Notes: generated from the letters alone by a model not told the origin. Counted from the first letter of the stretch, positions 36,640-45,931 are shown. The stretch is DNA of 64,000 bases from Microbulbifer mangrovi (GCF_002009015.1 NZ_LZDE01000341.1:1-64000), one strand, 5' to 3'. Translations and numbers: made by a program.

Positions 36640-37113
36640 ACTGAATTCATTCCGCATACTGTGGAAATCCGAAAGGACGGACAGAAGTACGACACGATAG
36701 TCTTTACTGGCCACTCCCTTGGCGGTGGCCTGGCTCAGTATTCGCAGAGGTTTTTCAAGAATTCAAAGTCTATCGTTTTTGATCCATCTCCAAATAGATG
36801 GGTGACTATTCTCGCTATTTTCGAAGGAACCAAAGTATCCATTTAACGCAACGCGTGTATACGAAAAGGGGAAATTCTTGAACTGCCAAGAAAGGGCATC
36901 GATCCTGACCTTAGCTTCGATTGGTCGCCCGGAAAGAAGGGAAAATCTACAATCTGGTTAGATTTTTATGATGACGGCCCGCAAAAAGGCCACAGTATCC
37001 GTGACCTTGCCATGAGTTTAACAAAAGTTTCTGCAATAGCTGGTAGCAATACTGCCTCCAGGCACCTGAACACAATCCATACGTCGAGAGTAGAAGCGAA
37101 TCTAAATCGATAG
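36640..37113 (+). pseudogene. Lipase-like (alpha/beta hydrolase) pseudogene, 5'-truncated and frameshifted
   Basis: The frame from 36640 reads TEFIPHTVEIRK and then the nucleophile elbow TGHSLGGGLAQY, the GxSxG motif of class-3-type lipases. There is no start codon with a ribosome site and no N-terminal domain before it. The frame hits TAA at 36844. Read with one base shifted at about 36837 it continues as YPFNATRVYEKG, and with a second, opposite shift at about 36870 it returns to the first frame as EILELPRKGIDPDLSFDW and runs to TAG at 37111-37113. Two compensating single-base shifts plus a missing 5' part make this a decayed gene. It lies in the AT-rich patch directly after the lipoprotein gene. 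Confidence 0.8.
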
Positions 37114-37140
37114 CGGATATATCACAGGTAATGCTCCGAC

Positions 37141-38544
37141 TTAGACGCCGACGATGCGTGAACGGAATTTGCGTCCCTTGAGTTTTCCGTTGGCTAGCTT
37201 GTTCAGCGCCTTCTTCGCCACCGGGCGCTCCACGGCAACAAAGGTGGAAAAATCGAACAGCTGGATCTTGCCGATCTGCTTGCCATCGATACCGCCTTCG
37301 CCAGTGAGCGCGCCGACCACATCGCCGGCGCGTACTTTCTGTTTTTTACCGCCATCAATCTGCAGGGTAGACATGACAGGCCGAGTAGGACTGAATCCGC
37401 GGGGCAGTTCCGGCACTTCCTGCAGGGTGATTTTCTGCTGCATCAGCTCTTCCAGCCGCTCCAGCTTGTAGATCTCTTTCTTGCTGACCAGAGATAGCGC
37501 CACACCCTTCTGCCCTGCCCGCCCGGTACGTCCCACGCGGTGCACATGCACTTCCGGATCGCGGGAGAGATGGTAATTCACCACCACAGGTAGTTCTTCG
37601 ATATCCAGTCCACGTGCGGCCACATCGGTTGCCACCAGGATGGACGCGCTGCCGTTAGCAAACAGGGCCAGCGTGCGGTCGCGATCTTTCTGTTCCATAT
37701 CACCGTGCAGGGCGAGCGCGGCAAAGCCTGCGCGCTTCAGCGTCTGCGCGGCTTCATCGGTTTCTTTTTTGGTATTGCAGAACACCAGAGCGGACGAAGC
37801 ATCGTGATTGGCAAGCAGCTGATACAACGCTGCGGGCCGCGCTTCGTTATTTTCCACCCGGTAGTAATTCTGCTCGATGGAGCTCTTGGTATGTGTTGCA
37901 GCTACCTCAACTTTCACCGGATTACGCAGAACCCGGGTGGCCAAAGCATCAATGGTTTTGGGATAGGTGGCAGAGAACAGCAGCGTCTGCCGCTGCTGTG
38001 GCAGCTCGGCCAAGATCTGGTCCAGCACTGCCTGGAAGCCCATATCCAGCATGCGGTCGGCCTCGTCCAATACCAGCGTCTCCACGTTGCCCAGGTCGAG
38101 GTTACCCTTGCGCAGGTGGTCCTCAATACGGCCAGGGGTACCCACCACAATATGGGCACCGTGTTTGAGGGAGCCGATCTGAGGACCGAAGGGCATACCA
38201 CCGCACAGTGTAAGGATCTTGATGTTGTGAATGGCGCGGGCCAGCTTGCGCAATTCCCGCGCCACCTGGTCCGCCAGCTCGCGGGTGGGACACAAGACCA
38301 GCGCCTGCACCCGAAACCGCTCAACCCGCAGCTTGTGCAGCAGGCCGAGACCAAACGCCACCGTCTTACCAGACCCTGTCTTGGCCTGGCCGATCACGTC
38401 CTCACCGGCGACAATCGCCGGCAGCGCCGCGGCCTGAATTTCGGTCAGACGCTCATACCCCAGGTCTTCCAGGTTCTTCAAAAGCGGTTTTTGCAGTGGC
38501 AGAGACTGGAATTCGCGAGGGTGATTGGATTCGGGAGTGGTCAC
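37141..38544 (-). CDS. dbpA: ATP-dependent RNA helicase DbpA
   Basis: 467 residues from GTG 38544. The DEAD-box core shows the Q motif region, AKTGSGKTVAFGLGLL, PTRELADQV, VGTPGRIEDH, DEADRML, SATYPK and HRVGRTGRAGQKG in order. The C-terminal ~75 residues (KVRAGDVVGALTGEGGIDG ... FVAVERPVAKKALNKL) are the DbpA RNA-binding domain that recognises hairpin 92 of 23S rRNA, so it acts in large-subunit assembly. No ribosome site is obvious before the GTG. It is monocistronic, with a short spacer to the M20 peptidase terminator. Confidence 0.94.
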   Translation of the reverse strand: MTTPESNHPREFQSLPLQKPLLKNLEDLGYERLTEIQAAALPAIVAGEDVIGQAKTGSGKTVAFGLGLLHKLRVERFRVQALVLCPTRELADQVARELRKLARAIHNIKILTLCGGMPFGPQIGSLKHGAHIVVGTPGRIEDHLRKGNLDLGNVETLVLDEADRMLDMGFQAVLDQILAELPQQRQTLLFSATYPKTIDALATRVLRNPVKVEVAATHTKSSIEQNYYRVENNEARPAALYQLLANHDASSALVFCNTKKETDEAAQTLKRAGFAALALHGDMEQKDRDRTLALFANGSASILVATDVAARGLDIEELPVVVNYHLSRDPEVHVHRVGRTGRAGQKGVALSLVSKKEIYKLERLEELMQQKITLQEVPELPRGFSPTRPVMSTLQIDGGKKQKVRAGDVVGALTGEGGIDGKQIGKIQLFDFSTFVAVERPVAKKALNKLANGKLKGRKFRSRIVGV

Positions 38545-38675
38545 AGAATAGGCTCAGTTGGGGAAAATAGCGGCGTATTGTAGGCAAGAACCGAGCTATT
38601 TCCCATCGGAAACCGCCACCAGGTCGTGCAGGTCCGCCAGCTCACAAGCTGGTTTATTCACTGGAACTTGTAACC

Positions 38676-38711
38676 AATAGAAAGGGACTGAATGTTCAGT
38701 CCCTTTCTATT
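38676..38711 (-). terminator. Rho-independent terminator of the M20 peptidase gene
   Basis: Two 17-base arms, AATAGAAAGGGACTGAA and its exact complement, form a perfect hairpin with a 2-base centre, 27 bases past the peptidase stop codon on the minus strand. The distal arm itself is T-rich (CCCTTTCTATT). The length and perfection are unusual but fit a strong, possibly bidirectional terminator. Confidence 0.75.
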
Positions 38712-38738
38712 CTGAGAGGTTAATCCTGCAGTAACCAT

Positions 38739-40250
38739 CTACAGGTTAGCGATCTCGATCATCATCGCCGTGTACATTTTCAGATTCAGGCGCAGTTGAT
38801 CCACGGTAATGAACTCGTGCTCTGAGTGGCCCGTGTAGGCCTTCCCCGGCATCGACGGCCCAAAGCTGACCGCGTTCGGCAACAACTTGGCATTGGTAGA
38901 CCCGCCGATGGATACCGGGCCCGCATCTTCAATACCGGTGAAGTGACGAAACACCTCCAACAGTGGTTGCACATGCGGTGCATCGTCCGCGCGGTAAGGC
39001 TCGCCCAAGCTCACGCCCACATCGGCCATCTGGATACCCGTCTCTTTCTGCCAGCTGTCGATGGCGCTGTGGATCTGCTTGTCCAGTAGCTCAGCGGACT
39101 TGCCGGTGGGGCGGCGCAGGTTTAGGTAGCTGGTAACGCCCTTGTCATCGGCCTTCACCATGGTGAGAGCACCCGTCATTGGCCCCATAAAGTCATCGCT
39201 GTAGGCGATATCGCCAAACTGCTCGGCGACGATGCCGGTGCCAATCAGGTCGTTGATATAACGCACGGTGGCGCCGGCCGCATTGGCTGGCCAATCGTCG
39301 TTGCCCAGCGCATCTGCCAGGAAGGCAATGGCATTGACACCGTGTTCAGGCTCGGAGCTATGGGTTGCCGCACCGCGCGCGGTGATTTCCAGTACGTCAC
39401 CCTTTTTCTCGAATTCGAACTTCACCTTCGGGTGAATCGCGGCGCGGGCTCGGATCGCCTCCTCCAGTGCGGGAGTCGGGTTGACAATGCTGGCATGGGC
39501 CTCATCCGGCACCTGGCTGCGGAAGTAGCCGCCGTGGAAATCGCTCAGGTAAGGCTTGTTCTTGTCCGCCAACGCAGAATCGGCAAAGGTCGCGCGGATT
39601 TCGCTCCAGCCTTTCTCAGCGGTCACCACCGGGTAACTAGCATCGATGGTGATGTTGTAGGCGGGCATATCGTAATCTTTCAAGAATGCCTTGAGCGGCT
39701 CCCAGTCCGATTCCTCGGCCATGTACACAATCAGCTCCACGCGCCGCTTCATCGGCACGCCTTTGTCCTTGATGGCCTTCATCGCATAGAGGGCGGTGGC
39801 AATCGGACCCTTGTCATCCTCACTGCCGCGGGCAATCAACTTGCCTGGCTCACTGCTACGGTCAAGTTCAAACGGGCTCTGCTTCCACTTGGCCGGATTG
39901 GCAGGCTGCACATCACCGTGGGTGACAATACCGATCTTCTCCTCCCCCTGCCCCATGGCGACAATCACCACATAGCCGCGGTCCTCACACTCGAGACCCA
40001 GTGCTTCGGCTTTGTCACACAGGGTACGCTTGAAGCCGGCGAATTCGGGATTCTTCTCCAGCGGCTGGTCTTCACGCGCTACGGTCTTGAACCGGACCAG
40101 CTCGGCGAGAGTGTCGGTCATTGTCGCTTCGTATTTTTTCACCGCGTAGTCCGCGGTCTTTTGCGCTGCGGGCGAGACATCCGCCGCTGCGGCAAGCGGG
40201 CATAGCAGCATCGAAGCCGCTATCCGTAAAATTTTGGAACGGAACTTCAC
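38739..40250 (-). CDS. Exported M20 family metallopeptidase (dipeptidase type)
   Basis: 503 residues from GTG 40250 (then KFRSKILRIAASML), with GGAG six bases before it. An upstream ATG at 40262 overlaps that site and is less likely. A signal peptide (to about ...LCPLAAAA) sends it to the periplasm. The di-zinc ligands are visible in VTHGDVQPA, RGSEDDKGP, MAEESDWE and the C-terminal GHSEHEF. The family cleaves dipeptides or acylated amino acids. It adds to the envelope peptidases at 18915 and 22351 and points to a peptide-feeding habit. Confidence 0.9.
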   Translation of the reverse strand: MKFRSKILRIAASMLLCPLAAAADVSPAAQKTADYAVKKYEATMTDTLAELVRFKTVAREDQPLEKNPEFAGFKRTLCDKAEALGLECEDRGYVVIVAMGQGEEKIGIVTHGDVQPANPAKWKQSPFELDRSSEPGKLIARGSEDDKGPIATALYAMKAIKDKGVPMKRRVELIVYMAEESDWEPLKAFLKDYDMPAYNITIDASYPVVTAEKGWSEIRATFADSALADKNKPYLSDFHGGYFRSQVPDEAHASIVNPTPALEEAIRARAAIHPKVKFEFEKKGDVLEITARGAATHSSEPEHGVNAIAFLADALGNDDWPANAAGATVRYINDLIGTGIVAEQFGDIAYSDDFMGPMTGALTMVKADDKGVTSYLNLRRPTGKSAELLDKQIHSAIDSWQKETGIQMADVGVSLGEPYRADDAPHVQPLLEVFRHFTGIEDAGPVSIGGSTNAKLLPNAVSFGPSMPGKAYTGHSEHEFITVDQLRLNLKMYTAMMIEIANL

Positions 40251-40396
40251 AGGGCACTCCATAGTTCGGGGTTAAGTACTTTGGGTATAGAAATCGTAGA
40301 AAGGCGGGATTGTACCCTTGCTCAAGCGTCCAATCCCACCACACGCGACCCGGTGACGACTAGCTGCGACCTGGCGAAGTTCAGGTAGACTTTACG

Positions 40397-40981
40397 TTAG
40401 CGACTACAGGGAAAATTTTCCTGCTGAAGCGCTATCATCTTTTCAAACGGCCGCAAAATTGCCTGGAAATCGCAGTCCGGTTCCAACTGCTGCATCGCCA
40501 TCATGATGCTCTCTATGGTCGACAAACTGTTTTCCATCGAGGAGTGCCGGATTTGATAACCGGACTGCAAGTCACCCTCAAAGCTGACCCGGGGTAGCTG
40601 CTGCAGCATCGGGTGCATGTGCAGAATTTTCTTGGACTTTTTCCAGGTTGCATCGATCACCACCAGCTGCTCCAGTGACGCCGCGAGTGTCGAGCCCGGC
40701 GCCACCTGCTCCACTTCCGGCAGCCAGGCGAGGGACGGGTATAGCAAGGCCGAATTGGGCTTTAACAACTGCGCCAAATCGTGGACTGCCAGCTGCTCGG
40801 CCACAATCAATTCACTATTATCCAGGCACAGCTGCGCCATGCGCCCGGTATTGAACGGGTGCTTCTGCTCCAGCGGGTGCTGTATGATCAACACCCGGAT
40901 TCGATTGGGAATATAGACCAGCGCGCTGCAGTAGCAGACATTGAGTGGACGTTGGCAGGTAGGACAGACTTGGCGCGGCAT
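40397..40981 (-). CDS. DTW domain protein (tRNA-uridine aminocarboxypropyltransferase)
   Basis: 194 residues from ATG 40981 (MPRQVCPTCQRPLNVCYC). The N-terminal cysteines CPTC...CYC should bind zinc. The core has the family motif as DATW (VVIDATWKKSKKI), and a C-terminal YQIRHSSMENSLSTIE. Members TapT/TuaA of E. coli add the 3-amino-3-carboxypropyl group of S-adenosylmethionine to uridine 47 of tRNAs (acp3U); this is the likely function. Its start lies 5 bases from the start of the GNAT gene on the other strand. Confidence 0.88.
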   Translation of the reverse strand: MPRQVCPTCQRPLNVCYCSALVYIPNRIRVLIIQHPLEQKHPFNTGRMAQLCLDNSELIVAEQLAVHDLAQLLKPNSALLYPSLAWLPEVEQVAPGSTLAASLEQLVVIDATWKKSKKILHMHPMLQQLPRVSFEGDLQSGYQIRHSSMENSLSTIESIMMAMQQLEPDCDFQAILRPFEKMIALQQENFPCSR

Positions 40982-40986
40982 AGATA

Positions 40987-41445
40987 ATGGCAAGTGATGC
41001 TTTCGGGACAGATTCTCTCTCGGTGCAGTGGCTCTCGGATGCGGAGATGCCACTCGCCAACAAATTCTATCGTGCGCACAAGTTTCGCGGTAAGGCGAAG
41101 CGGCACGACCCCTGCGCTGTGGTCAGGGATGGACAGCATACCATCATCGCCTGCGGATGCCTGCGACAGCTGACAGATAGCCAGTTACTGGCGGGCGTAG
41201 CCGTGGCGCCGGAATGGCAGGGCCGCGGCGTTGCACGGTTGCTGCTGAAGAGCATGGCCGAAAAGTACGACACACAGACCTTTACCTTCCCCTACCGGCA
41301 CTTGGTGCTGTTTTACGAGTCCCTCGGGTTTATAGATGTAGCCCCCGACGGGCAGCCTTCCGCCATTGCCGACCGCTTTCATACCTACCAGCAACAGGGG
41401 CGCGATATTATCGTGATGCGCTATCGGCCCGGTACAAGCTCGTGA
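40987..41445 (+). CDS. GNAT family acetyltransferase
   Basis: 152 residues. The acetyl-CoA-binding motif is visible in [21 protein letters not shown], and the C-terminal part has [11 protein letters not shown], the usual GNAT strand-helix end. The acceptor is unknown. The ATG at 40987 is only 5 bases from the divergent DTW start, so its leader must overlap the DTW coding region or the message is leaderless. The 3' end overlaps the convergent MmgE/PrpD gene by 25 bases. Confidence 0.85.
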   Translation: MASDAFGTDSLSVQWLSDAEMPLANKFYRAHKFRGKAKRHDPCAVVRDGQHTIIACGCLRQLTDSQLLAGVAVAPEWQGRGVARLLLKSMAEKYDTQTFTFPYRHLVLFYESLGFIDVAPDGQPSAIADRFHTYQQQGRDIIVMRYRPGTSS

Positions 41446-42926
41446 GTTACGAACATATCCATAAATTCGTTAACCGGCGTGCTCTCAAGCAGCTTCTGAT
41501 CCTTGCATAGAGCGAAAATTGCCGCACAGCGCCCGGACGGGAATCGTGTTGCCAGGTTGGTGCGGAATTTTTCCTCAAGCAACGGGATACCCTCCTGCCT
41601 GCGCCGCCTGTGCCCTATCGGGTATTCCACTTCCACCTTCTTCGTCGCAGTTCCATCGACAAAAAAGACCTGAACCGCATTGGCGATAGAGCGCTTGGTC
41701 GGATCCAGGTAATCGGCGGAGTATCGGACGTCTTCCATCACTTCGATTCTTTCCCGAAGCCGGTCTATTTCCGGGTGCGCACGATGGAAACTGTCTTCGT
41801 AGTGTTCGGCCTTCAGATCGCCGAAAAGCAGCGGAACCGCCGTCATGTACTGCAGGCAGTGGTCACGGTCGGCCGGGTTGGCTAGCGGACCAGATTTGGA
41901 AATGATACGAATGGCGGATTCATGCGTGGTGATCACGATACGGTCGATATCACCGATACGCCCGCTCAGCTGGGGATGCAGGATCACCGCAGCCTCGCAA
42001 GCGGTCTGGGCGTGGAATTCGGCAGGGAAAGAGAGTTTGAACAGGACGTTTTCCATCACATAGCTGCCGTAGCCTTGCGGGAACTTGAACTCGCGCTCGC
42101 GTGCTGGCTTCACTTCCTGATCAGCCACAGTCTTGCTGAACAGTACATCGTAGAACCCCCACTGCTCCGCGGTCAGCGCACCCGGTATACCCATCTCGCC
42201 GCGCATGGCGATATCCGCCAGGCGCACACCACGGCTGGTAGCATCGCCGGCGGCCCAGGATTTTCGCGAACCGGCATTGGGAGCATGGCGGTAGGTACGC
42301 AGTGCACTACCGTCCACCCATGCCTGTGACACGGCCGCCATTACTTGCTCGCGGCTGCCGCCTTTTAGCTTGGTGGCCACTGCCGCCGAGGCAACCCGTA
42401 CCAGCAATACATGGTCCAGCCCTACCCGATTAAAACTGTTTTCCAGCGCCAACACACCCTGGATTTCATGGGCGCGAATCATGGTATCGAGCACCTGACG
42501 CATCGTGAAAGGTGGCCGGCCCTGCGCGACGTGTTTCTGCGACAAGTAATCGGTTACCGCGAGTATGGCACCGAGGTTGTCCGATGGGTGTCCCCACTCC
42601 GCTGCCAGCCAGGTGTCGTTGAAATCCAGCCAGCGTATACAGCAACCGATATCCCACGCAGCCGTGATTGGGTCGAGGCGTAAATCGGTGCCGGGCACAC
42701 GGGCACCGTTCGGCACCACGGTGCCATCGACAATCGGCCCCAGGTGCTTGGTACATTCGGCAAACTGTAAGGCCAGCAGCCCGCAACCCAGCGTATCCAT
42801 TAAGCAATTGCGGGCGGTATCAAAGGCCTCCTCGGAGGTGATGCGATAGTCCAACACATAGTCGGCAATATCCTGGATTACTTGATCGTAATCAGGGCGG
42901 ACGTTTTCTGTGACGGTACCATTCAT
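41421..42926 (-). CDS. prpD: MmgE/PrpD family dehydratase (2-methylcitrate dehydratase type)
   Basis: 501 residues from ATG 42926 ([15 protein letters not shown]), with AGAGAA upstream; a longer frame to 42965 is less likely. The family markers are [36 protein letters not shown] and GWP-like stretches, all in the first third, and [19 protein letters not shown], close to the PrpD long form. PrpD dehydrates 2-methylcitrate in propionate oxidation. The usual partners prpB, prpC and acnD are not in the window, so the exact substrate is not proven. Confidence 0.85.
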   Translation of the reverse strand: MNGTVTENVRPDYDQVIQDIADYVLDYRITSEEAFDTARNCLMDTLGCGLLALQFAECTKHLGPIVDGTVVPNGARVPGTDLRLDPITAAWDIGCCIRWLDFNDTWLAAEWGHPSDNLGAILAVTDYLSQKHVAQGRPPFTMRQVLDTMIRAHEIQGVLALENSFNRVGLDHVLLVRVASAAVATKLKGGSREQVMAAVSQAWVDGSALRTYRHAPNAGSRKSWAAGDATSRGVRLADIAMRGEMGIPGALTAEQWGFYDVLFSKTVADQEVKPAREREFKFPQGYGSYVMENVLFKLSFPAEFHAQTACEAAVILHPQLSGRIGDIDRIVITTHESAIRIISKSGPLANPADRDHCLQYMTAVPLLFGDLKAEHYEDSFHRAHPEIDRLRERIEVMEDVRYSADYLDPTKRSIANAVQVFFVDGTATKKVEVEYPIGHRRRRQEGIPLLEEKFRTNLATRFPSGRCAAIFALCKDQKLLESTPVNEFMDMFVTHELVPGR

Positions 42927-43081
42927 AGGCCGGTTCTCTTCAATCGCAGGTTGAAGGATAGCCATGTGGGATCAGATGTTCGCAGCGACAATTGCCCACG
43001 TGAAATATCGCGCAAACCGTAGTCGTGCAGAGACGATACGTCTAATCTGCATAAATTAATGACCTGATTAATGGAGGTTCC

Positions 43082-43516
43082 ATGGAAGCGTTCCCGCACG
43101 AGTACAAGGTAGCCGCACGCGCCGCGAGCGAAGGTGAAGTCACACTGACAGCCGATGGGATCGAGCCCATCGTCTCGGCGGCACCCATCCAGTTCGATGG
43201 CCCAGGAGACCGCTGGTCCCCCGAGGATTTGCTGGTGGCTGCGGTGGCGGATTGCTTTATTCTGACGTTCCGCGCCATCGCCAAGCACTCGAAACTGGAG
43301 TGGGCATCATTGGAATGCAGCGCCACAGGCACTCTGGATAAGGATGGGCGCAAGACCTGCTTCACAGCGTTTACCATCAACGCCTGGCTGGAAGTGCCCG
43401 AAGGCACAGATATGGAAAAGGCACACAAACTGCTGGAGAAATCCGAGGAAAGCTGCCTCGTGACCAACTCCCTGAATGCTGAGGTTACACTCAAGGCGGA
43501 AGTCATAAACACGTAA
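43082..43516 (+). CDS. OsmC family peroxiredoxin-like protein
   Basis: 144 residues. The two redox cysteines of the OsmC/Ohr fold are at about residues 58 (VAAVADCFILTF) and 125 (SEESCLVTNSL). It should reduce organic peroxides as a homodimer in the cytoplasm. The spacing of the second Cys region resembles the OsmC-like (YhfA/SACOL) group rather than Ohr. A good ribosome site (GGAGG) precedes the ATG. It diverges from the MmgE/PrpD gene over about 155 bases. Confidence 0.88.
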   Translation: MEAFPHEYKVAARAASEGEVTLTADGIEPIVSAAPIQFDGPGDRWSPEDLLVAAVADCFILTFRAIAKHSKLEWASLECSATGTLDKDGRKTCFTAFTINAWLEVPEGTDMEKAHKLLEKSEESCLVTNSLNAEVTLKAEVINT

Positions 43517-43638
43517 AACTCGCACAATTCTTGTTCAACAAACAACCAACATTAAAAGCAATTCGAATTTTCGCGCCATATGGTAATCTTGCTGTGCGTA
43601 TTTAAACGACAAAAATAAGAGCACAGGAGTTCTCAAAC

Positions 43639-44130
43639 ATGGAAAACAATCCATATAGCGCGCCGACTTCCGACCTGTCAGAGGCAACGGAAGATCTGAT
43701 CTCAGGCAATTTTCAGCGTTTCAGTGCCTGGTGGGTATTTTTACTCTCCATCGTCACCCTGGGTATTTATCCCGTGTACTGGGTTTTCACCCGTGCCCAA
43801 ACTGCTAACCGTATCCACGAAAAGCAGATCACAGCCGCCTGGCTCGTGGCGATGGTAGCCCTGTACGCGCTCACCTTTGCGGCAGAGTTCATTTTCCCTG
43901 AAATGGAAGGACTCTACCTGCTGGTTAACGTCGGGTATCTGGTGGCTTACCTCACCTGCCTGTTCAAGGTCAAAAACCGCTTACAGGATCTGATGAGCAA
44001 AAGCACTGGCTCCACCTATACCCTGGGCCCGGTTCTCACGTTCTTCTTCAACGCGATTTATCTGCAGTACAAGATCAACGAGTTTATTGACCTGAACCAG
44101 CCGTCCGCCGACCAGCAGACAGCTGCTTAA
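43639..44130 (+). CDS. Inner-membrane protein with DUF4234-like segment
   Basis: 163 residues. A polar N-terminus (MENNPYSAPTSDLSE) precedes three to four membrane segments: WWVFLLSIVTLGIYPVYWVF, then LVAMVALYALTFAAEF, LLVNVGYLVAYLTCLF and VLTFFFNAIYLQY. The first resembles DUF4234-type small membrane proteins. The NPYxAP start is a common feature of such proteins, sometimes seen next to DUF805/RDD families. Function unknown. CAGGAG precedes the start and a terminator follows at once. Confidence 0.75.
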   Translation: MENNPYSAPTSDLSEATEDLISGNFQRFSAWWVFLLSIVTLGIYPVYWVFTRAQTANRIHEKQITAAWLVAMVALYALTFAAEFIFPEMEGLYLLVNVGYLVAYLTCLFKVKNRLQDLMSKSTGSTYTLGPVLTFFFNAIYLQYKINEFIDLNQPSADQQTAA

Positions 44131-44133
44131 ACA

Positions 44134-44161
44134 AAAAAGGGCGGTAATCCCCGCCCTTTTT
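44134..44161 (+). terminator. Rho-independent terminator
   Basis: AAAAAGGGCGG-taatcc-CCGCCCTTTTT, a perfect 11-bp stem directly after the stop codon of the membrane-protein gene at 43639. Confidence 0.92.
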
Positions 44162-44330
44162 ATTGCCGGCGAACCGACGGCCATGTTCGTCGCTCATTCT
44201 AAACTGTCCGCATTCCCCCCGTATTCTCCCCACACCGCCCCCGCCGGGATAGCCAATTAGCCGCCGATAATTTGATCTAGACTTGGACTGGCCACAGTTC
44301 GGGCCGATCTCACCGTCGGAGGGGCCCTTT

Positions 44331-45284
44331 ATGACTACCAGCACAGCGACCCGGGCACGATTGGTCTTCGCGACCATGGTACTCGCCGGCGTCATCGCAG
44401 GCGCGATCTGGTACTACCAGACGAGCGGTCGCTTTCAGACCTATCAGATTCTGACCGAAGACTCGGTGTCCGGGCTTATTGCCGGTGCACCCGTTGAGTT
44501 CCACGGCGTAGATGTCGGCAGAGTCACCAAGGTGGAACTTACCGGCCCCAGTTCCGTACGCATCCTACTGGATGTCGAAAAGGACGCTCCCGTGTCCAAA
44601 GCAACCGTTGCCACCATCACCGCACGTGGACTCGCTACCCGTGGGTTTACCGGCTATGTCTACGTGCTGCTGGAGAACACGGGTACCGACCAGGGTCCAC
44701 TCACCGTCGCCCCCGGAGCGCGCTATCCGCGCATACCCAACACCCCTTCCCGCTCGGTCAACCTGGATACCGCGATCAGCCAGGTCAACCAGAACGTGCA
44801 ATCGCTGACCGAATTACTGCAGTCCATGCTGGATGAAAACACCATCGCCGCCTTTCAGCAGGCGATCGGCAATCTGCAGCAGGTCACCCAGGTGCTTGCA
44901 GAGAACCAGCAGAGGCTCAGTGCCATCATCGCCAATACCGAGCACGCCAGTGGCCGACTAGGTCCGCTGCTGGATTCGAGCAGCGACACCGTCCATGCAT
45001 TGCAGCAGGTCAGCGAAATGCTGGCAGCAAATGAGCAGCGTCTAAATGGCATAATCACCAACACCCAGCAGGCGAGTGTTCAACTCGGGCCGCTACTGGA
45101 TGCGAGCAGTGATTCTGTCAATGCACTCCAGCTTCAGGTGCTGCCAGAGGCCTACCGGTCAATGGCCACCCTGAATCAGCTGACCAATTCCATGACGCGC
45201 CTGACCGACAAGATCAACCGCGATCCGTCCATTCTCCTGCGCGGCAGTACACCTCCGCCGCTTGGGCCAGGCGAAACCGAATGA
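44331..45284 (+). CDS. MCE-domain (MlaD-like) protein
   Basis: 317 residues from ATG 44331, with GGAGGGG 7 bases upstream. One N-terminal membrane helix (LVFATMVLAGVIAGAIWYY) is followed by the MCE domain (GLIAGAPVEFHGVDVGRVTKVEL; TARGLATRGFTGYVYVLLE), which in MlaD and PqiB forms a lipid-conducting ring. The remaining ~170 residues are a coiled-coil-like region containing two tandem 42-residue repeats (see the repeat entry), then LNQLTNSMTRLTDKINRDPSIL, typical of the MCE tail. The usual MlaE permease and MlaF ATPase genes are missing; only the auxiliary lipoprotein follows. It may borrow a permease/ATPase encoded elsewhere. Confidence 0.9.
   Translation: MTTSTATRARLVFATMVLAGVIAGAIWYYQTSGRFQTYQILTEDSVSGLIAGAPVEFHGVDVGRVTKVELTGPSSVRILLDVEKDAPVSKATVATITARGLATRGFTGYVYVLLENTGTDQGPLTVAPGARYPRIPNTPSRSVNLDTAISQVNQNVQSLTELLQSMLDENTIAAFQQAIGNLQQVTQVLAENQQRLSAIIANTEHASGRLGPLLDSSSDTVHALQQVSEMLAANEQRLNGIITNTQQASVQLGPLLDASSDSVNALQLQVLPEAYRSMATLNQLTNSMTRLTDKINRDPSILLRGSTPPPLGPGETE
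44895..45146 (+). repeat. Tandem 126-bp (42-residue) repeat inside the MCE gene
   Basis: Copy 1 (44895-45020) encodes LAENQQRLSAIIANTEHASG then RLGPLLDSSSDTVHALQQ. Copy 2 (45021-45146) encodes LAANEQRLNGIITNTQQASV then QLGPLLDASSDSVNALQ. They align without gaps at 42 residues per unit. The unit fits an amphipathic helix that would lengthen the C-terminal barrel or coiled coil. Confidence 0.85.
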
Positions 45285-45931
45285 GTGAAAGGGGGTATGC
45301 CAGCACACTGTCTCATACCAAAACAGCCGTCTGTCTTGTGGTGGTCGCTTCCGCAATTCTGATTTCCGGCTGCACACTATTTTCCCCGGTGGAAAGCGAC
45401 GAGCGGGTGGCTGTAATCAACAAGGTTCCCCGTGAAATTCCCCTGCGACAAACACATCGGGCAACATTGCTCGTTTTACCCCCCAGCATTAACCCGGTAT
45501 ATGACACCATTCGCATGGCCTATCGCACGGAGCCGCATCAGGTGGGCTATTACCGTCACCACCAATGGGGTGCAACGCCAGCGCAAATGCTCCTTCCGTT
45601 GCTGGCGCGCACGCTGGAGAAAACGCAATACTTTGATGCGGTAGCCACACCGCCCTACTTCGGTCCACACAGCCATGCGCTGCAAATAGAGATTGTAGAG
45701 TTCATGCAGGACTTCACCGCCACACCGGCAACTCTCCATCTTTTACTGCGGGTTCAGCTTATTGACGGTAAATCAACCCGGATCATCGCAAGCAGAACCA
45801 TATCGGTATACGAGCCCATGCTACATGTGTCGCCCAGCGCGGGCGTGGTAGCAGCCAACGATGCCGCCGCGAATGCTTTGCAGGAGACAGCGCAGTTTGT
45901 ACTGGAACAAATGCCGCAAACCGCACATTAA
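45281..45931 (+). CDS. ABC-type transport auxiliary lipoprotein (PqiC/MlaX type)
   Basis: 216 residues. The signal LVVVASAILISGC has a clear lipobox. The mature domain (ATLLVLPPSINPVYDTIRMAY..., ALQIEIVEFMQDF) is the ABC-trans-aux/PqiC fold that anchors MCE systems to the outer membrane. The start overlaps the MCE stop as ATGA, so the two are translationally coupled. It ends tail-to-tail with the cytochrome b561 gene. Confidence 0.82.
   Translation: MSERGYASTLSHTKTAVCLVVVASAILISGCTLFSPVESDERVAVINKVPREIPLRQTHRATLLVLPPSINPVYDTIRMAYRTEPHQVGYYRHHQWGATPAQMLLPLLARTLEKTQYFDAVATPPYFGPHSHALQIEIVEFMQDFTATPATLHLLLRVQLIDGKSTRIIASRTISVYEPMLHVSPSAGVVAANDAAANALQETAQFVLEQMPQTAH

Noticed and set aside
38676-38711. 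36-base palindrome as a transposon end
   Set aside because: It stands alone just past the M20 peptidase stop codon, with a T-rich arm and no second copy seen in the window; a terminator explains it.
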